A stretch of 64,000 bases of DNA from Streptomyces violaceoruber (GTDB taxonomy: Bacteria > Actinomycetota > Actinomycetes > Streptomycetales > Streptomycetaceae): the NCBI GenBank assembly GCA_000720805.1, contig JODI01000013.1, forward strand, positions 1-64,000, read 5' to 3'. How positions within the stretch are numbered: the first letter of the stretch is position 1; every line of letters begins with the position of its first letter. Positions 55,724 to 64,000 of the stretch are shown piece after piece. The translations under genes were made by a program, and so were the position numbers. Below the pieces are notes generated by a model, which was given only the letters and a program-made list of their open reading frames with translations, had not been told where the DNA came from and did not search any database.

Positions 55724-55749
55724 GTCTGGTCTGGCTCGGTGTGGTCAGG

Positions 55750-56736
55750 TCACCGGCCCGCGCTTCGCGGCCGGCACACCATGGCGATGAAGTCGTGCCC
55801 CACCTGCGGCAGCGCGGCGTCCTCCGCGGCGAAGCAGCGGTCCAGCAGCGCCAGCGTCTCCGGCTCCTGGTCACGGAAGTTGTGCGCGATCCCGGAGAAC
55901 GCGATGTGCAACACCGTTCCTCCGTAAGGCCGTTCCTCGACCACGTCGAAGTGACGCCGCAGACCCGGCAGCAGCGTCGCCGCGTCGACCGCCTCCGAGG
56001 GATCGTCGAGCACCATGGACAGCCTGCTGGGCCGTACGACACGCCGCTTGATCCGCCCGTCGGCCAGCCGTCGCCGCTCCTCGGGCAGTCGGGCCAACAG
56101 CTCGTTCGCCGCGTCCAGTTGACCGTCGGTCCACTGGAACCGGGTGGGGCCGACGAACTCGTCGATCACGAACGTCCCGCCGGGCTCGATCAGTTGGGAC
56201 AGCCGCGGCAGGGTCTCGTCGAGGTTGTCGAAGTGGTGCAGCGACTGCAGGCCCAGCAGTACGTCGAAGCGTTCTCCGTCGCTCGTCATCCGGTTGACGT
56301 CGGTGACCCGGAAGCGCAGCTGGTCGGCGAGACCGTTCTCGGCGGCGGCGCGGGTGGCGAAGTCGATCCGCTCCGGCGCCACGTCCACGCCCTCCAGGAG
56401 CGAGAACGCGCCGGTCCTGGCCCACAGCAGCTCGTTCCCGCCGGTGCCGCACCCCAGCGACAGGCCGCGCAGATCGGTGCGGGGCGCGAAGTGCTTGGCG
56501 GCGACGTACTCGGGAAACGAGGTCTCGGCGTCACCGGTCATCAGCAGGTTCCAGCGCTTGATGACCGCCGGTATCGCCCACCACTCGGTCAGCGACGGGT
56601 CCACCCGGGACCAGTGCTGGACCACGCGCGCGCCGCCGCGCACCCGCAGCTTGGCCAGTACCGGATCCAGGTCCAGCCGCCGCACCCTGCGCAGCAACCG
56701 GTCCGCGTCATGTCTGTTGATCAGGTTGTTCAGCAT
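55750..56736 (-). CDS. Class I SAM-dependent methyltransferase
   Basis: 328 aa from ATG 56736. LSLGCGTGGNELLWARTG is the SAM-binding motif I. GVDVAPERIDFATRAAAENG is motif II, and FDVLLGLQSLHHFDNLDETL is the post-motif. GGTFVIDEFVGPTRFQW follows. A long N-terminal region (about 90 residues) and a C-terminal tail are additional. It likely methylates a sugar or a lipid-linked intermediate. It overlaps the preceding methyltransferase by 7 bp, so the two should be co-translated. Confidence 0.9.
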   Translation of the reverse strand: MLNNLINRHDADRLLRRVRRLDLDPVLAKLRVRGGARVVQHWSRVDPSLTEWWAIPAVIKRWNLLMTGDAETSFPEYVAAKHFAPRTDLRGLSLGCGTGGNELLWARTGAFSLLEGVDVAPERIDFATRAAAENGLADQLRFRVTDVNRMTSDGERFDVLLGLQSLHHFDNLDETLPRLSQLIEPGGTFVIDEFVGPTRFQWTDGQLDAANELLARLPEERRRLADGRIKRRVVRPSRLSMVLDDPSEAVDAATLLPGLRRHFDVVEERPYGGTVLHIAFSGIAHNFRDQEPETLALLDRCFAAEDAALPQVGHDFIAMVCRPRSAGR

Positions 56737-57407
56737 GCGGGCTCCGTTCTTACGGCTATGAGCGACTTCGGCGCGCCGAGGACCCGCTCGCTGAGGAGCG
56801 CCGACCCGGGGAAGAGGTAGCGCATTTCGGCGCGGGTCAGCAGCTCGATGTTGATCACGGCGTTCATCGCCGACTCAGGGCTGTCGGGGCGGCTGTGGAC
56901 GAGTGGCCAGTGCCGTACCAGACGGGCCCTGGCGGTCAGGGGCAGGAACTGGAAGCCGGGCGCCACGAAGTGCGGCTCGACCGGGAAGTAACGGTACGGC
57001 GTCTGGATCCAGTGCAGCGGCGCCAGTTGTTCGACGGCCGATACGAACTTCCGTCGCTGGCTGTGGCCGCCCACATGCTCGATGGTGGAGTTGGAGAACA
57101 CCAGGTCGTAGCCGCCCTTGCCGCTCAGCTCGGCGGCGACCTCCGGGTCGGTGACGTCGGCGTTCTCCGCGGTGATCCAGTCGGGCAGTTCGGCGGGGTG
57201 CGCCTCCAGGTTGATCAGGTGGACGTGCTTGGCGCGCACGGGTGCGCGCAGCCACATGTCGGCCGTCCCGCCCAGGTCCACGACGCTCATGTTCTCGATG
57301 CCGGGGAAGCAGCGCCTGAACCGCTCCCAGCGGGCGATACGCAGTCGTTCGCCCAGCGAGCCTGGGGCGTCGACGAACTTGTTTCTGAGGGCTCGGGAGC
57401 GGGGCAT
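56730..57407 (-). CDS. Methyltransferase-like protein (class I SAM fold)
   Basis: 225 aa from ATG 57407, with AGGTGG upstream. An in-frame ATG at 57467 would add a 20-residue tail. MSVVDLGGTADMWLRAPV is a degenerate SAM motif I. DVTDPEVAAELSGKGGYDLV and FSNSTIEHVGGHSQRRKFV follow the class I order. The glycines of motif I are partly kept (DLGGTADMW), so the protein may bind SAM weakly or be a methyltransferase-fold partner. C-terminal FPGSALLSERVLGAPKSL is shared by a Streptomyces polysaccharide-cluster subgroup. Confidence 0.8.
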   Translation of the reverse strand: MPRSRALRNKFVDAPGSLGERLRIARWERFRRCFPGIENMSVVDLGGTADMWLRAPVRAKHVHLINLEAHPAELPDWITAENADVTDPEVAAELSGKGGYDLVFSNSTIEHVGGHSQRRKFVSAVEQLAPLHWIQTPYRYFPVEPHFVAPGFQFLPLTARARLVRHWPLVHSRPDSPESAMNAVINIELLTRAEMRYLFPGSALLSERVLGAPKSLIAVRTEPAC

Positions 57408-57448
57408 GGGATCAACCACCTGTTGTCGGAGCGTAAAGGAAGCAGGTC

Positions 57449-58261
57449 TCAACTGGACTGTCGCCATTGCGTGTAGAAGCTGGCGGGGTTCATCAGGTAG
57501 CGGACGGTGGGGTGCGGCACATGGAGCACCCGGTGCCCGCGGCCGTACCGGCGGATCAGCTCCCAGTCCTCCCGGGGCAGCACCTCCGGTGTCCGGCGCA
57601 GTCGGCTGAAGTGCAGGGAGCGGTTGCGGCGGGCGACGAAGGCGTTGGTGTCCAGGAAGGCCTCGCGGGCGGCCCGGCGTCGGTCGTAGGGCACCGAGAG
57701 GACGTCCTGCTCGCTCCCGTCGGGCAGGACGCGGCGCAGCGCCGTATAGACGCCGTCCGGTCCGTCGGGGGCCTCCAGGACCGCCAGGGCCCGTTCCAGA
57801 TGGTCGGGTTCCCACAGGTTGTCGTCGTCCAGGAACGCCACGTACCGCGAGCGGGTGAGGCGGATGCCCACGTTGCGCACCACGCCCGCCACGCCGGTGT
57901 TGCGCGCCAGTGAGACGGCGAACAGCCGTGCATCGTCGGGGAGTTCGGGCAGACCGGCGCCGTCGTCGACCACGATGACCACCTGGTCGCGAACGGTCTG
58001 GTCCAGGGCCGAGCACACCGCGGCACGCAGCGCCTCGGGACGTCGGTGCGTGGCGATCACCGTGGCGACCAGCGCCGAGGGCGGTGCCGGGAGGCGGGCG
58101 GTCAGCCGTCGGGTCTCGGCGTCCTCGATCCGGCGCAGCCGCACCGCGGAGGGGGCCAGCAGGACCTTGTTCCGGGCCTCGAAGAGCACCAGCCAGCCGA
58201 ACATCGCCTTGAGCAGCGTCCAGGGGGCCCGCGCGAATCGGCGCGTCACGACGCCGCTCAC
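57449..58261 (-). CDS. GT2-family glycosyltransferase
   Basis: 270 aa. I chose GTG 58261 because it overlaps the upstream stop as GTGA. A GTG at 58315 inside the beta-helix gene would add 18 residues. ALVATVIATHRRPEALRAAV and VVIVVDDGAGLPELPDDAR form the GT-A fold. VGIRLTRSRYVAFLDDDNLW holds the metal-binding DDD. VLPREDWELIRRYGRGHRV is the acceptor-side WE motif. It probably transfers one sugar of the repeat unit. An N-terminal amphipathic region (TRRFARAPWTLLKAMFGWLV) may associate with the membrane. Confidence 0.88.
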   Translation of the reverse strand: MSGVVTRRFARAPWTLLKAMFGWLVLFEARNKVLLAPSAVRLRRIEDAETRRLTARLPAPPSALVATVIATHRRPEALRAAVCSALDQTVRDQVVIVVDDGAGLPELPDDARLFAVSLARNTGVAGVVRNVGIRLTRSRYVAFLDDDNLWEPDHLERALAVLEAPDGPDGVYTALRRVLPDGSEQDVLSVPYDRRRAAREAFLDTNAFVARRNRSLHFSRLRRTPEVLPREDWELIRRYGRGHRVLHVPHPTVRYLMNPASFYTQWRQSS

Positions 58262-59400
58262 GAGGAGGGTTCCGGCTGGATCAGGCGGCCGTCGGACATC
58301 CGGTTGTTGCTCCACACGTTTCCGGCGCCGCCCGCGTTCCAGTGGGCGACCGTGCCGTAGCCGCCGGAGGCGGGGTGGTACTGGGTCGAGAAGACGTTGT
58401 CCGTGACCTTGATGCCGGTGGCGCCCGTGTCACCGCCGTAGAGGGCGTACGCTCCGCCGGCGATCCAGTTGTGGTCGACGGTGACATTGCGGACCACGCC
58501 GCTGTCCGCGAACAGGCCGATGCTGCCCGAGGCTCCCTGGTTGAGGCTGGTCGGGTTCAGCAGGGTGTTGTGCCGGATGATCAGCTGCCCGGTGTTGCCG
58601 CCGCTGCTGATCACCGCGTTGGTGTGCTGCCACTCGCCGCCCTTGTTGATGAACGGGGCGATGTCGTGCACGTAGTTGTCGTGCAGATTGCCCTGCCCCA
58701 TGGCCAAGGCGTCGCCGAACACCGAGACGTCACACCAGCCGACCTCGATGGAGCTGGTCCCCATGTTCGACACCGCGTAGTCCACGCCGCCGTTGTCCGG
58801 CCCCTTGCCGGGCACGGCGGTGATGGTGGAGTGCAGGATCCGCAGGCCGTGGTACCCGGGGCGCAGGTTGACACCCCACCAGTTGTCCGAGGTGATCCTG
58901 GAGTCGATGACGGTGACGTCGTTCGCATAGATGTCGAGCGAGCCGGTGATGTCCCAGCCCCGGATGACGAGCCCGTTGGTGCGGACGGCCAGGTAGCCGG
59001 TCTTGTGAGGCTTGAGAGGGGTGCGGGGGCCGGTGGTGCCGGCGTCGGGGAAGCCGCAGGCGCCGGGCGCGGCGCACGCGGTCCGGACCGCGGGTGACTC
59101 CGACCCACCACTTGGACTCGCTGTCGCGGTGGGCTTCCCCGTCGCGGTGGGCTTCGGTGTCGCGGTGGGCTTCGGCGTCGGGGACGTCGAGACGGCCGGG
59201 GAGCCGGTCGTCGCGCCGGCGGTGGTCGGCGGACCGGTGCTCGGTGCCGCCGAGGAGGCGCTTGCCGGGCAGGTCTGTGCGCCCTTCGGGCAGTTCGGCG
59301 ACGCGGAATCGTGCGATCCCGAGCAGCCCACCCCCATGACCGCGATGAGGGCTGTGAGCAGCAGTCCCGCGCGCGAGCTCCTGCTGAGACGCCATGACAT
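58258..59400 (-). CDS. Right-handed beta-helix lipoprotein
   Basis: 380 aa from ATG 59400. Lipobox signal LLLTALIAVMGVGC, so Cys is likely lipidated. A Ser/Thr/Pro-rich spacer with TPKPTATPKPTA repeats (DNA at about 59128-59181) precedes a parallel beta-helix region: VTVIDSRITSDNWWGVNLRP, LRILHSTITAVPGK, NLHDNYVHDIAPF, LIIRHNTLLNPTSLN and VTVDHNWIAGGAYALYGG. Such folds occur in polysaccharide lyases and glycan-binding proteins. No catalytic residues are assignable. Position between flippase and glycosyltransferase suggests it acts on or binds the exported polymer. Confidence 0.88.
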   Translation of the reverse strand: MSWRLSRSSRAGLLLTALIAVMGVGCSGSHDSASPNCPKGAQTCPASASSAAPSTGPPTTAGATTGSPAVSTSPTPKPTATPKPTATGKPTATASPSGGSESPAVRTACAAPGACGFPDAGTTGPRTPLKPHKTGYLAVRTNGLVIRGWDITGSLDIYANDVTVIDSRITSDNWWGVNLRPGYHGLRILHSTITAVPGKGPDNGGVDYAVSNMGTSSIEVGWCDVSVFGDALAMGQGNLHDNYVHDIAPFINKGGEWQHTNAVISSGGNTGQLIIRHNTLLNPTSLNQGASGSIGLFADSGVVRNVTVDHNWIAGGAYALYGGDTGATGIKVTDNVFSTQYHPASGGYGTVAHWNAGGAGNVWSNNRMSDGRLIQPEPSS

Positions 59401-59405
59401 CGGGC

Positions 59406-60971
59406 TCACCTCGTGTCCTGTTGGGGGGACCGAACCGGTGCGGACAACCGGTGCCGGCCCCGATGGGACTCGACACCGCGCAGGAAGTCGCGGCTGGGCA
59501 GTACGCACACCGCGTAGCCGGCCAGCGCGATCGTGGCGATGACGAGGAGCGCGAGCCGTCCGTCGCCCAGCGGGCTCTCCAGAGCGAGGATGATCGCGGT
59601 CATCACGGCCCCGCCGAGGAAGGGCCACGCGCAGGCCCTGGCGATCCGGCCGACACCGATGCCGCCACGGCTGAGGGCGAACAGGAACACGGGCACCACC
59701 ATGCCGCCGGCGACCAGGACGTGGGCCTGTGAGACTCCGACAATGCCGTTGAGCCGGGCGGCGACGAGGAGCACCGGGATCAGGGCTGCCAGCCACAGCC
59801 CCTGCACCAGGAAGAGCGACCGGCGCTGTCCGATCGCGACCAGGCAGTCGTAGGCGAGTTCGCTGCCGATGCGGATCAGCCCCAGGGCCATCAGCCAGGG
59901 CAGTGCCGCCGCGGCGGGACCCCAGTGGCTCCCGTAGATCAGCTGGATGGAAGGCCCGGCGAGTCCGGCCAGCAGGACGCACAACGGGACGGTGGCGGTG
60001 ATCAGTACGCCCAGGGCACGGCTGAATCCCTGAGCGAGCGCCTGCGGCGAGTCGGCCAGGCGGGAGAAGCCGGCGAAAGAGACCCGGCGGGCGGCCTCGG
60101 AGATGATCCTCACGGGCCAGCCGGAGATGTTGAAGGCGAGTACGTAGAAACCCAGAGACACGTTGCCCAGCGTCGCGCCCACCACCATGGTGTCGACGTT
60201 GACCACCGCGAGGGCCAGCATGCTCGCCCCTGCCAGCGGAAGCCCGAACCGGAGCAGCGCCCGGGCCTGACCGGGGTCCCAGCCGAACTTCAGAGCGCCC
60301 GGTGCGGCCAGCCCGCAGCCGATCAGCGTCACGACGTTCCCCGCCACGGCTCCCCAGGCGAAGCTCATCGCGCCCCAGCCCTCGAAGGCCAGCAGCAGCG
60401 TCACGGCGGTGCTGAGGACGAAGTTGAGCCCGTCGATGATCATCCGCTTGCCCTGGGCGAACTCACGGGTGAGGAAGCCGCCGGGTACCTGCGCCACCCC
60501 GTCGATCACCACGCACAGGCACATCACCCGCAGGACGCCGGCGGCGTCCGGCGAGCCGAGGAGGCCGGCCACCGTCGGTGCCGCCGCGAACAGCGCCACG
60601 TACAGCAGGCCGCTGGAGAGGGTGCTGAGGGTCAGTACGGTCGGCGCGAACCGTCGTGCGTCTCCTTCCCAGCGCACGATGGCCAGGCCTACGCCCAGCT
60701 CGTTCGCGGACAGCAGGACCAGCAGCACGGTCTGGGCGATGCCGTACACGCCCCATTCCGCGGGGCCCAGGGCGAATCGTGCCAGCACGATGCCGGTCGC
60801 GAAGTTGCCCAGGCGCATGACAACGGTGTTGATCAGGCTCCAGCGGGCCGCCGAACGGACCTTACGGCCGAGGGAGGGGGAAGCGGGGGGTATGAGCGCG
60901 GAGGGAGCGGGAGGAGTGGGGGCCTCGCTCGTCTCACCGGTCTCGCTGGCCGGTGCGCGGGCGATGTCCAT
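59406..60971 (-). CDS. Wzx-type polysaccharide flippase (MATE/MVF superfamily)
   Basis: 521 aa from ATG 60971. It starts 38 bp before the Wzz-like stop and ends 5 bp before the lipoprotein start. About 12-14 membrane helices: RSAARWSLINTVVMRLGNFA, VYGIAQTVLLVLLSANELG, VLRVMCLCVVIDGVAQV and VLAFNISGWPVRIISEAARR. The last is a typical helix-loop of the polysaccharide_synt family. It flips undecaprenyl-linked repeat units to the outer face for the Wzy-like polymerase. A Pro-rich N-terminus is probably cytoplasmic. Confidence 0.93.
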   Translation of the reverse strand: MDIARAPASETGETSEAPTPPAPSALIPPASPSLGRKVRSAARWSLINTVVMRLGNFATGIVLARFALGPAEWGVYGIAQTVLLVLLSANELGVGLAIVRWEGDARRFAPTVLTLSTLSSGLLYVALFAAAPTVAGLLGSPDAAGVLRVMCLCVVIDGVAQVPGGFLTREFAQGKRMIIDGLNFVLSTAVTLLLAFEGWGAMSFAWGAVAGNVVTLIGCGLAAPGALKFGWDPGQARALLRFGLPLAGASMLALAVVNVDTMVVGATLGNVSLGFYVLAFNISGWPVRIISEAARRVSFAGFSRLADSPQALAQGFSRALGVLITATVPLCVLLAGLAGPSIQLIYGSHWGPAAAALPWLMALGLIRIGSELAYDCLVAIGQRRSLFLVQGLWLAALIPVLLVAARLNGIVGVSQAHVLVAGGMVVPVFLFALSRGGIGVGRIARACAWPFLGGAVMTAIILALESPLGDGRLALLVIATIALAGYAVCVLPSRDFLRGVESHRGRHRLSAPVRSPQQDTR

Positions 60972-61791
60972 GAGTCGACTCCTCGTCGAGCGGCTCGGCG
61001 GCGGACGTCACAGCCATGACGGGCTGTGGCGCCTTGGGCTCTGCGGCGGCCGGCCCGTTCTCGGCGGACCGCGACCAGCTGGGCGGCCGCCGGATGGCGA
61101 GCGTCTCCTCCACCACCGATGGCCCGGTCGAGCGGCTGGGTGCGGTCCTCTTCTCCTCCGGCTCGGCGCCCCGCGCCTCCGGCTCGGGCTTGCGCGACCT
61201 TTTGCGCGCCTCCGCGTAGAACGCGGCCGTCATGCTGAGCACCAGCCCCAGCCCCCCGGCCATGATCATGTACTCGAGCCGGGTCTTGGTCTGCGCCACC
61301 GGGTTCTGCGGGGGCACGACGGTCTGCATGCGGATCATGGCCTTGGGGGCGACCGACTGCTCTTTCTGGAACTGGTCCAGCCGCTCCTTGGCATACGCGG
61401 TCAGGACGCGGTCGGCCTTCAGGACGGCGGCCTTGTCGGTGCCGGTCACGGTGAGCCACATGAGCGGGCCCTGGGCATTGTCGGCGAGCTTGGCCTCGAA
61501 CGTGCCCTTGGCACCCCGGGACTTGAGCTCCCGGACGGAGCCGTCGGAATTGAGGTTGCGGGCCAGGCTGTCGGCCATGCCGGTGAGCGAGGTCTGGGTG
61601 CTCAGAAAGGGATTGCCGTCGTAGGCGACGGTGGCCTTCTGGGAGTTGAGGAGCACCACCGTGCTCTGCGACTGGTAGGTGATCGGAACCGCCATGACCA
61701 CGGCGACCATCAGCCCGGCGGTCAACAGCAATCCTGGCAGCAGGACGAACCAGCGCCTGCGCATGACCCGGAAGATCTCAGCGAGATCCAC
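60934..61791 (-). CDS. Wzz-like chain-length/co-polymerase protein
   Basis: 285 aa from GTG 61791, with GAGGGGGGGACC upstream. A first helix (RRRWFVLLPGLLLTAGLMVA) is followed by an exported domain (QSQSTVVLLNSQKATVAYDG, LTGMADSLARNLNSDGSV) and a second helix (EYMIMAGGLGLVLSMTAAFY). The cytosolic tail (about 215-285) is charged and low-complexity, with no Walker motif. This is a Wzz-type regulator without a tyrosine-kinase domain. It overlaps the flippase start. Confidence 0.88.
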   Translation of the reverse strand: MDLAEIFRVMRRRWFVLLPGLLLTAGLMVAVVMAVPITYQSQSTVVLLNSQKATVAYDGNPFLSTQTSLTGMADSLARNLNSDGSVRELKSRGAKGTFEAKLADNAQGPLMWLTVTGTDKAAVLKADRVLTAYAKERLDQFQKEQSVAPKAMIRMQTVVPPQNPVAQTKTRLEYMIMAGGLGLVLSMTAAFYAEARKRSRKPEPEARGAEPEEKRTAPSRSTGPSVVEETLAIRRPPSWSRSAENGPAAAEPKAPQPVMAVTSAAEPLDEESTHGHRPRTGQRDR

Positions 61792-61843
61792 AGCGGTCCC
61801 CCCCTCGCGACCCGATATCCGACGAGCATATGTTGCAAGCGGA

Positions 61844-62959
61844 TCATATGGTGAACGTTTGGTCAGTGGGTCTTGGCCGGGTGCTCGCCGTGCCTCCGGC
61901 AAGCAGCACGTCGGCGATGCGGTCGCTCGCGCGGCCGTCCCACAGGTCGGGCCGGCGCGGCGCGGGCGGAGCGTCCAGCACCCGGTTCACGGTCGACACG
62001 ATCCGCGCCGGATCCCGGCCGGCCAGCACATTGGTGCCCTGCTCGACGGTGATGGGCCGCTCGGTGTTGTCCCGCAGGGTCACGCACGGCACGCCCAGCG
62101 CGGTGGTCTCCTCCTGTATGCCGCCCGAGTCGGTCAGCACGAGGCGGGCGGAGTCCTGCAGGGCGATGAAGTCAAGGTATCCGGCGGGTGACACCAGCCG
62201 GATACCTCCGGGGACGCCGATGTCGGCCAGTCGTCCTGCCGCCCGCGGGTGCACGGGCAGCAGGAGCGGGCAGCGGCCGGCGATCTCCCCAAGGGCCTTC
62301 AGGAGTCCGGCGAGGACCTCGGGGTCGTCCACGTTGGCGGGACGGTGCAGGGTGACCAGGCCGTACTCGCCTGCGGTGAGGGCGTAGCGGCTGAGGACGT
62401 CCGAGGCCCTGGCCCGTTCCAGGTTCGCCAGCAGCGTGTCGATCATGACGTTTCCGACCAGGTGGATCTGGTCGTCCCGGTACCCCTCCGCCCGCAGGTT
62501 CTCGGCGGCGTCGGGCGAGGGGGCCAGCAGGTAGTCGCTGACGCGGTCGGTGGCGACGCGGTTGATCTCCTCCGGCATGCTCCAGTCGCGGCTGCGCAGG
62601 CCGGCCTCGACGTGGGCGAGCAGCGGTCCGGCCTTGGCGGTGACCAGGGCGCAGCCCAGGGTGGAGTTGATGTCCCCCACCACGACGACGATGTCCGGGG
62701 CGACCTCGGTGAGCAGCGGCTCGAACGCGGTCATCACGCGTGCCGTCTGCTCCGCGTGGGTGCCCGAGCCGACCCCGAGGAAGCGGTCGGGCGGACGTAT
62801 GCCGAGGTCGGCGAAGAACACGTCGTTCATGGCCGGGTCGTAGTGCTGACCGGTGTGGACGAGGACCACCTCGGCGCCCCGGCGTTCCAGGGCGTCCATC
62901 ACCGGTTTGATCTTCATGTAGTTGGGTCGCGCCCCGGCGACGCAGACGACTCGCGGCAT
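61844..62959 (-). CDS. wecB: UDP-N-acetylglucosamine 2-epimerase
   Basis: 371 aa from ATG 62959, which overlaps the upstream dehydrogenase stop as TGATG. MPRVVCVAGARPNYMKIKPV, VLVHTGQHYDPAMNDVFF, VVVVGDINSTLGCALVTAK and AHVEAGLRSRDWSMPEEINR define WecB/WbpI-type 2-epimerases. GLVTLHRPANVDDPEVLAG and TDSGGIQEETTALGVPCVT follow, with the nucleotide-binding residues. It converts UDP-GlcNAc to UDP-ManNAc, or epimerises the related di-acetamido uronate as WbpI does. Context allows either. Confidence 0.94.
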   Translation of the reverse strand: MPRVVCVAGARPNYMKIKPVMDALERRGAEVVLVHTGQHYDPAMNDVFFADLGIRPPDRFLGVGSGTHAEQTARVMTAFEPLLTEVAPDIVVVVGDINSTLGCALVTAKAGPLLAHVEAGLRSRDWSMPEEINRVATDRVSDYLLAPSPDAAENLRAEGYRDDQIHLVGNVMIDTLLANLERARASDVLSRYALTAGEYGLVTLHRPANVDDPEVLAGLLKALGEIAGRCPLLLPVHPRAAGRLADIGVPGGIRLVSPAGYLDFIALQDSARLVLTDSGGIQEETTALGVPCVTLRDNTERPITVEQGTNVLAGRDPARIVSTVNRVLDAPPAPRRPDLWDGRASDRIADVLLAGGTASTRPRPTDQTFTI

Positions 62960-64000
62960 CAGAGCACCTCGATCGTGGGTCCGGACGACAGCCGCCGACG
63001 GCAGTCGAGGACCAGGGAGGCATGCTCGGTGATGAGTTCGTAGTCGAAGCTGTCGTGATCCGTGAGCAGGACCACCACGTCGGCGGCCGCCAGCTCCTCC
63101 GGTGCCGGTTCGACCCGCACCAGCCGGGTGTCCACCGGCAGGCTCTCGACGACGTGCGGGTCCGCCGCCCTGACCTGGGCCCCCATGTCGAGGAGCAGCT
63201 GGGAGATGCGCAGGGCGGGCGATTCGCGGGCGTCGCCGGTGTTCTTCTTGTACGCCAGGCCGAGCAGCAGGATGCGTGAGCCGTTCACGGAACGGCGTCG
63301 TTGGTTGAACAGGTCCGTGATGCGGCGCGTCACGTACTCGGGCATGTGGTTGTTGATGTCGTTGGCCAGTTCCACGAAGCGGAAGCTCTGGCCGAGTTCA
63401 CGCTGCACCCGCCAGGACAGGTACGAGGGGTCGATCGGCAGGCAGTGGCCGCCGACGCCCGGTCCCGGCGTGAACTTCATGAAGCCGAAGGGCTTGCTGG
63501 AGGCGGCGTCGATGGCCTGCCAGACGTCGATGTCGAGGTGGTGGGCGAACATCGCGATCTCGTTGACCAGCGCGATGTTCACATGCCGGAAGGTGTTCTC
63601 CAGCAGCTTGGCCAGTTCGGCCTCCTTGGGCGAACTCACCGGCACGGTGGTGTCGACGAGTTGCGCGTAGAAGTCCTGCACGGCCTGGAGCGAGGACGCG
63701 TTCACGCCGGATACGACTTTCGGGGTCTCCTTGAATCCCCAGACGGCGTTTCCGGGGTCGATCCGCTCCGGGCTGTAACCGAGGTGGAAGTCCGTGCCCG
63801 CGGTCAGGCCCGAGCCGTCCTCCAGGAGCGGGGCGAACAGTTCCTGGGTGGTGCCCGGGTAGGTGGTCGACTCCAGGACGACGGTGGCTCCCGGGCGCAG
63901 GTAGCGGGCCAGGGTGAGGGCCGATTCCCTGATGTAACGCAGGTCGGGAGTGCCCTCGTGCAGCGGGGTCGGCACGGTCACGACGGCGACGTCGAAACCA
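62959..64000 (-). CDS. Nucleotide-sugar dehydrogenase (WecC/WbpA-like), 5' end outside window
   Basis: The C-terminal 347 or so residues are present. The N-terminus lies past 64000. FDVAVVTVPTPLHEGTPDLR, then VVLESTTYPGTTQELFAPLL and KLLENTFRHVNIALVNEIAM are typical UDP-sugar 6-dehydrogenase features. The catalytic Cys is in PGPGVGGHCLPIDP, and GLAYKKNTGDARESPALRIS is the C-terminal NAD/UDP domain. It oxidises UDP-GlcNAc or UDP-ManNAc at C6 to the uronic acid. The next gene overlaps its stop, so the two form one operon. Confidence 0.93.
   Translation of the reverse strand, partial: GFDVAVVTVPTPLHEGTPDLRYIRESALTLARYLRPGATVVLESTTYPGTTQELFAPLLEDGSGLTAGTDFHLGYSPERIDPGNAVWGFKETPKVVSGVNASSLQAVQDFYAQLVDTTVPVSSPKEAELAKLLENTFRHVNIALVNEIAMFAHHLDIDVWQAIDAASSKPFGFMKFTPGPGVGGHCLPIDPSYLSWRVQRELGQSFRFVELANDINNHMPEYVTRRITDLFNQRRRSVNGSRILLLGLAYKKNTGDARESPALRISQLLLDMGAQVRAADPHVVESLPVDTRLVRVEPAPEELAAADVVVLLTDHDSFDYELITEHASLVLDCRRRLSSGPTIEVL

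Noticed and set aside
1..64000. CRISPR arrays, tRNA or rRNA genes
   Set aside because: No regularly spaced repeats and no T-loop or acceptor-stem patterns were noticed. A tRNAscan or repeat finder was not available.

Overview
The window is very GC-rich with strong third-position G/C bias. It uses GTG/TTG starts, Tat- and Sec-exported proteins, and protein families typical of Streptomyces or a close actinomycete. No ribosomal RNA, tRNA, CRISPR array or phage module was seen. It splits into an eroded accessory half (about 1-33 kb) and a coherent exopolysaccharide half (about 39-64 kb), joined by secreted beta-propeller genes and a transport operon.

Accessory half. Intact genes stand among many broken ones. 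Intact or apparently intact: a PAS-SpoIIE phosphatase, a SnoaL-like cyclase, a second-type NAD-dependent DNA ligase, rifampin ADP-ribosyltransferase (arr), two short-chain dehydrogenase loci (one intact), a RibD-C/DHFR-like reductase, a TetR regulator, DinB and ankyrin proteins, a cysteine-rich small protein and a 56-aa membrane protein. Broken: remnants of at least five transposases (IS5-, IS630- and IS701-like), a TetR lacking its HTH, an SDR, DoxX, LLM oxidoreductase, quinone oxidoreductase, a DJ-1/PfpI protein, and a gene split by one in-frame amber codon. One IS630-type element (6391-8611) has well-preserved 30-bp terminal inverted repeats and TA flanks. It encloses an alpha/beta-hydrolase gene next to its frameshifted transposase.

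Iron and stress block (21.9-33 kb). A DmdR/IdeR-like iron box precedes a fused EfeU-EfeO iron transporter and the Tat-exported DyP peroxidase EfeB. A convergent Orn/Lys/Arg decarboxylase, a secreted protein, a VOC protein, an I36-type secreted protein and a winged-helix regulator follow. From 33.6 to 39.2 kb there are two tandem secreted beta-propeller genes and a leftward operon of a GT2 glycosyltransferase, an MFS exporter and a membrane-anchored TolB-like propeller.

Exopolysaccharide half. A rightward operon (39.5-49.7 kb) with mostly overlapping start/stop codons encodes the initiating polyprenyl glycosylphosphotransferase, a WlbA-like dehydrogenase, an epimerase, two DegT aminotransferases, a NeuD/PglD-type acetyltransferase and a 1199-aa secreted multidomain protein. 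A second rightward set supplies a GT2, a fused Wzz-Wzy-like membrane protein, a further GT2 and an acyltransferase. Leftward genes supply two methyltransferases, a GT2, a beta-helix lipoprotein, a Wzx flippase, a Wzz-like protein, UDP-GlcNAc 2-epimerase and a nucleotide-sugar dehydrogenase cut by the window edge. Together these fit a Wzx/Wzy-type pathway making a polymer with amino or diacetamido sugars, probably including a uronic acid. The sugar assignments are inference from family membership.
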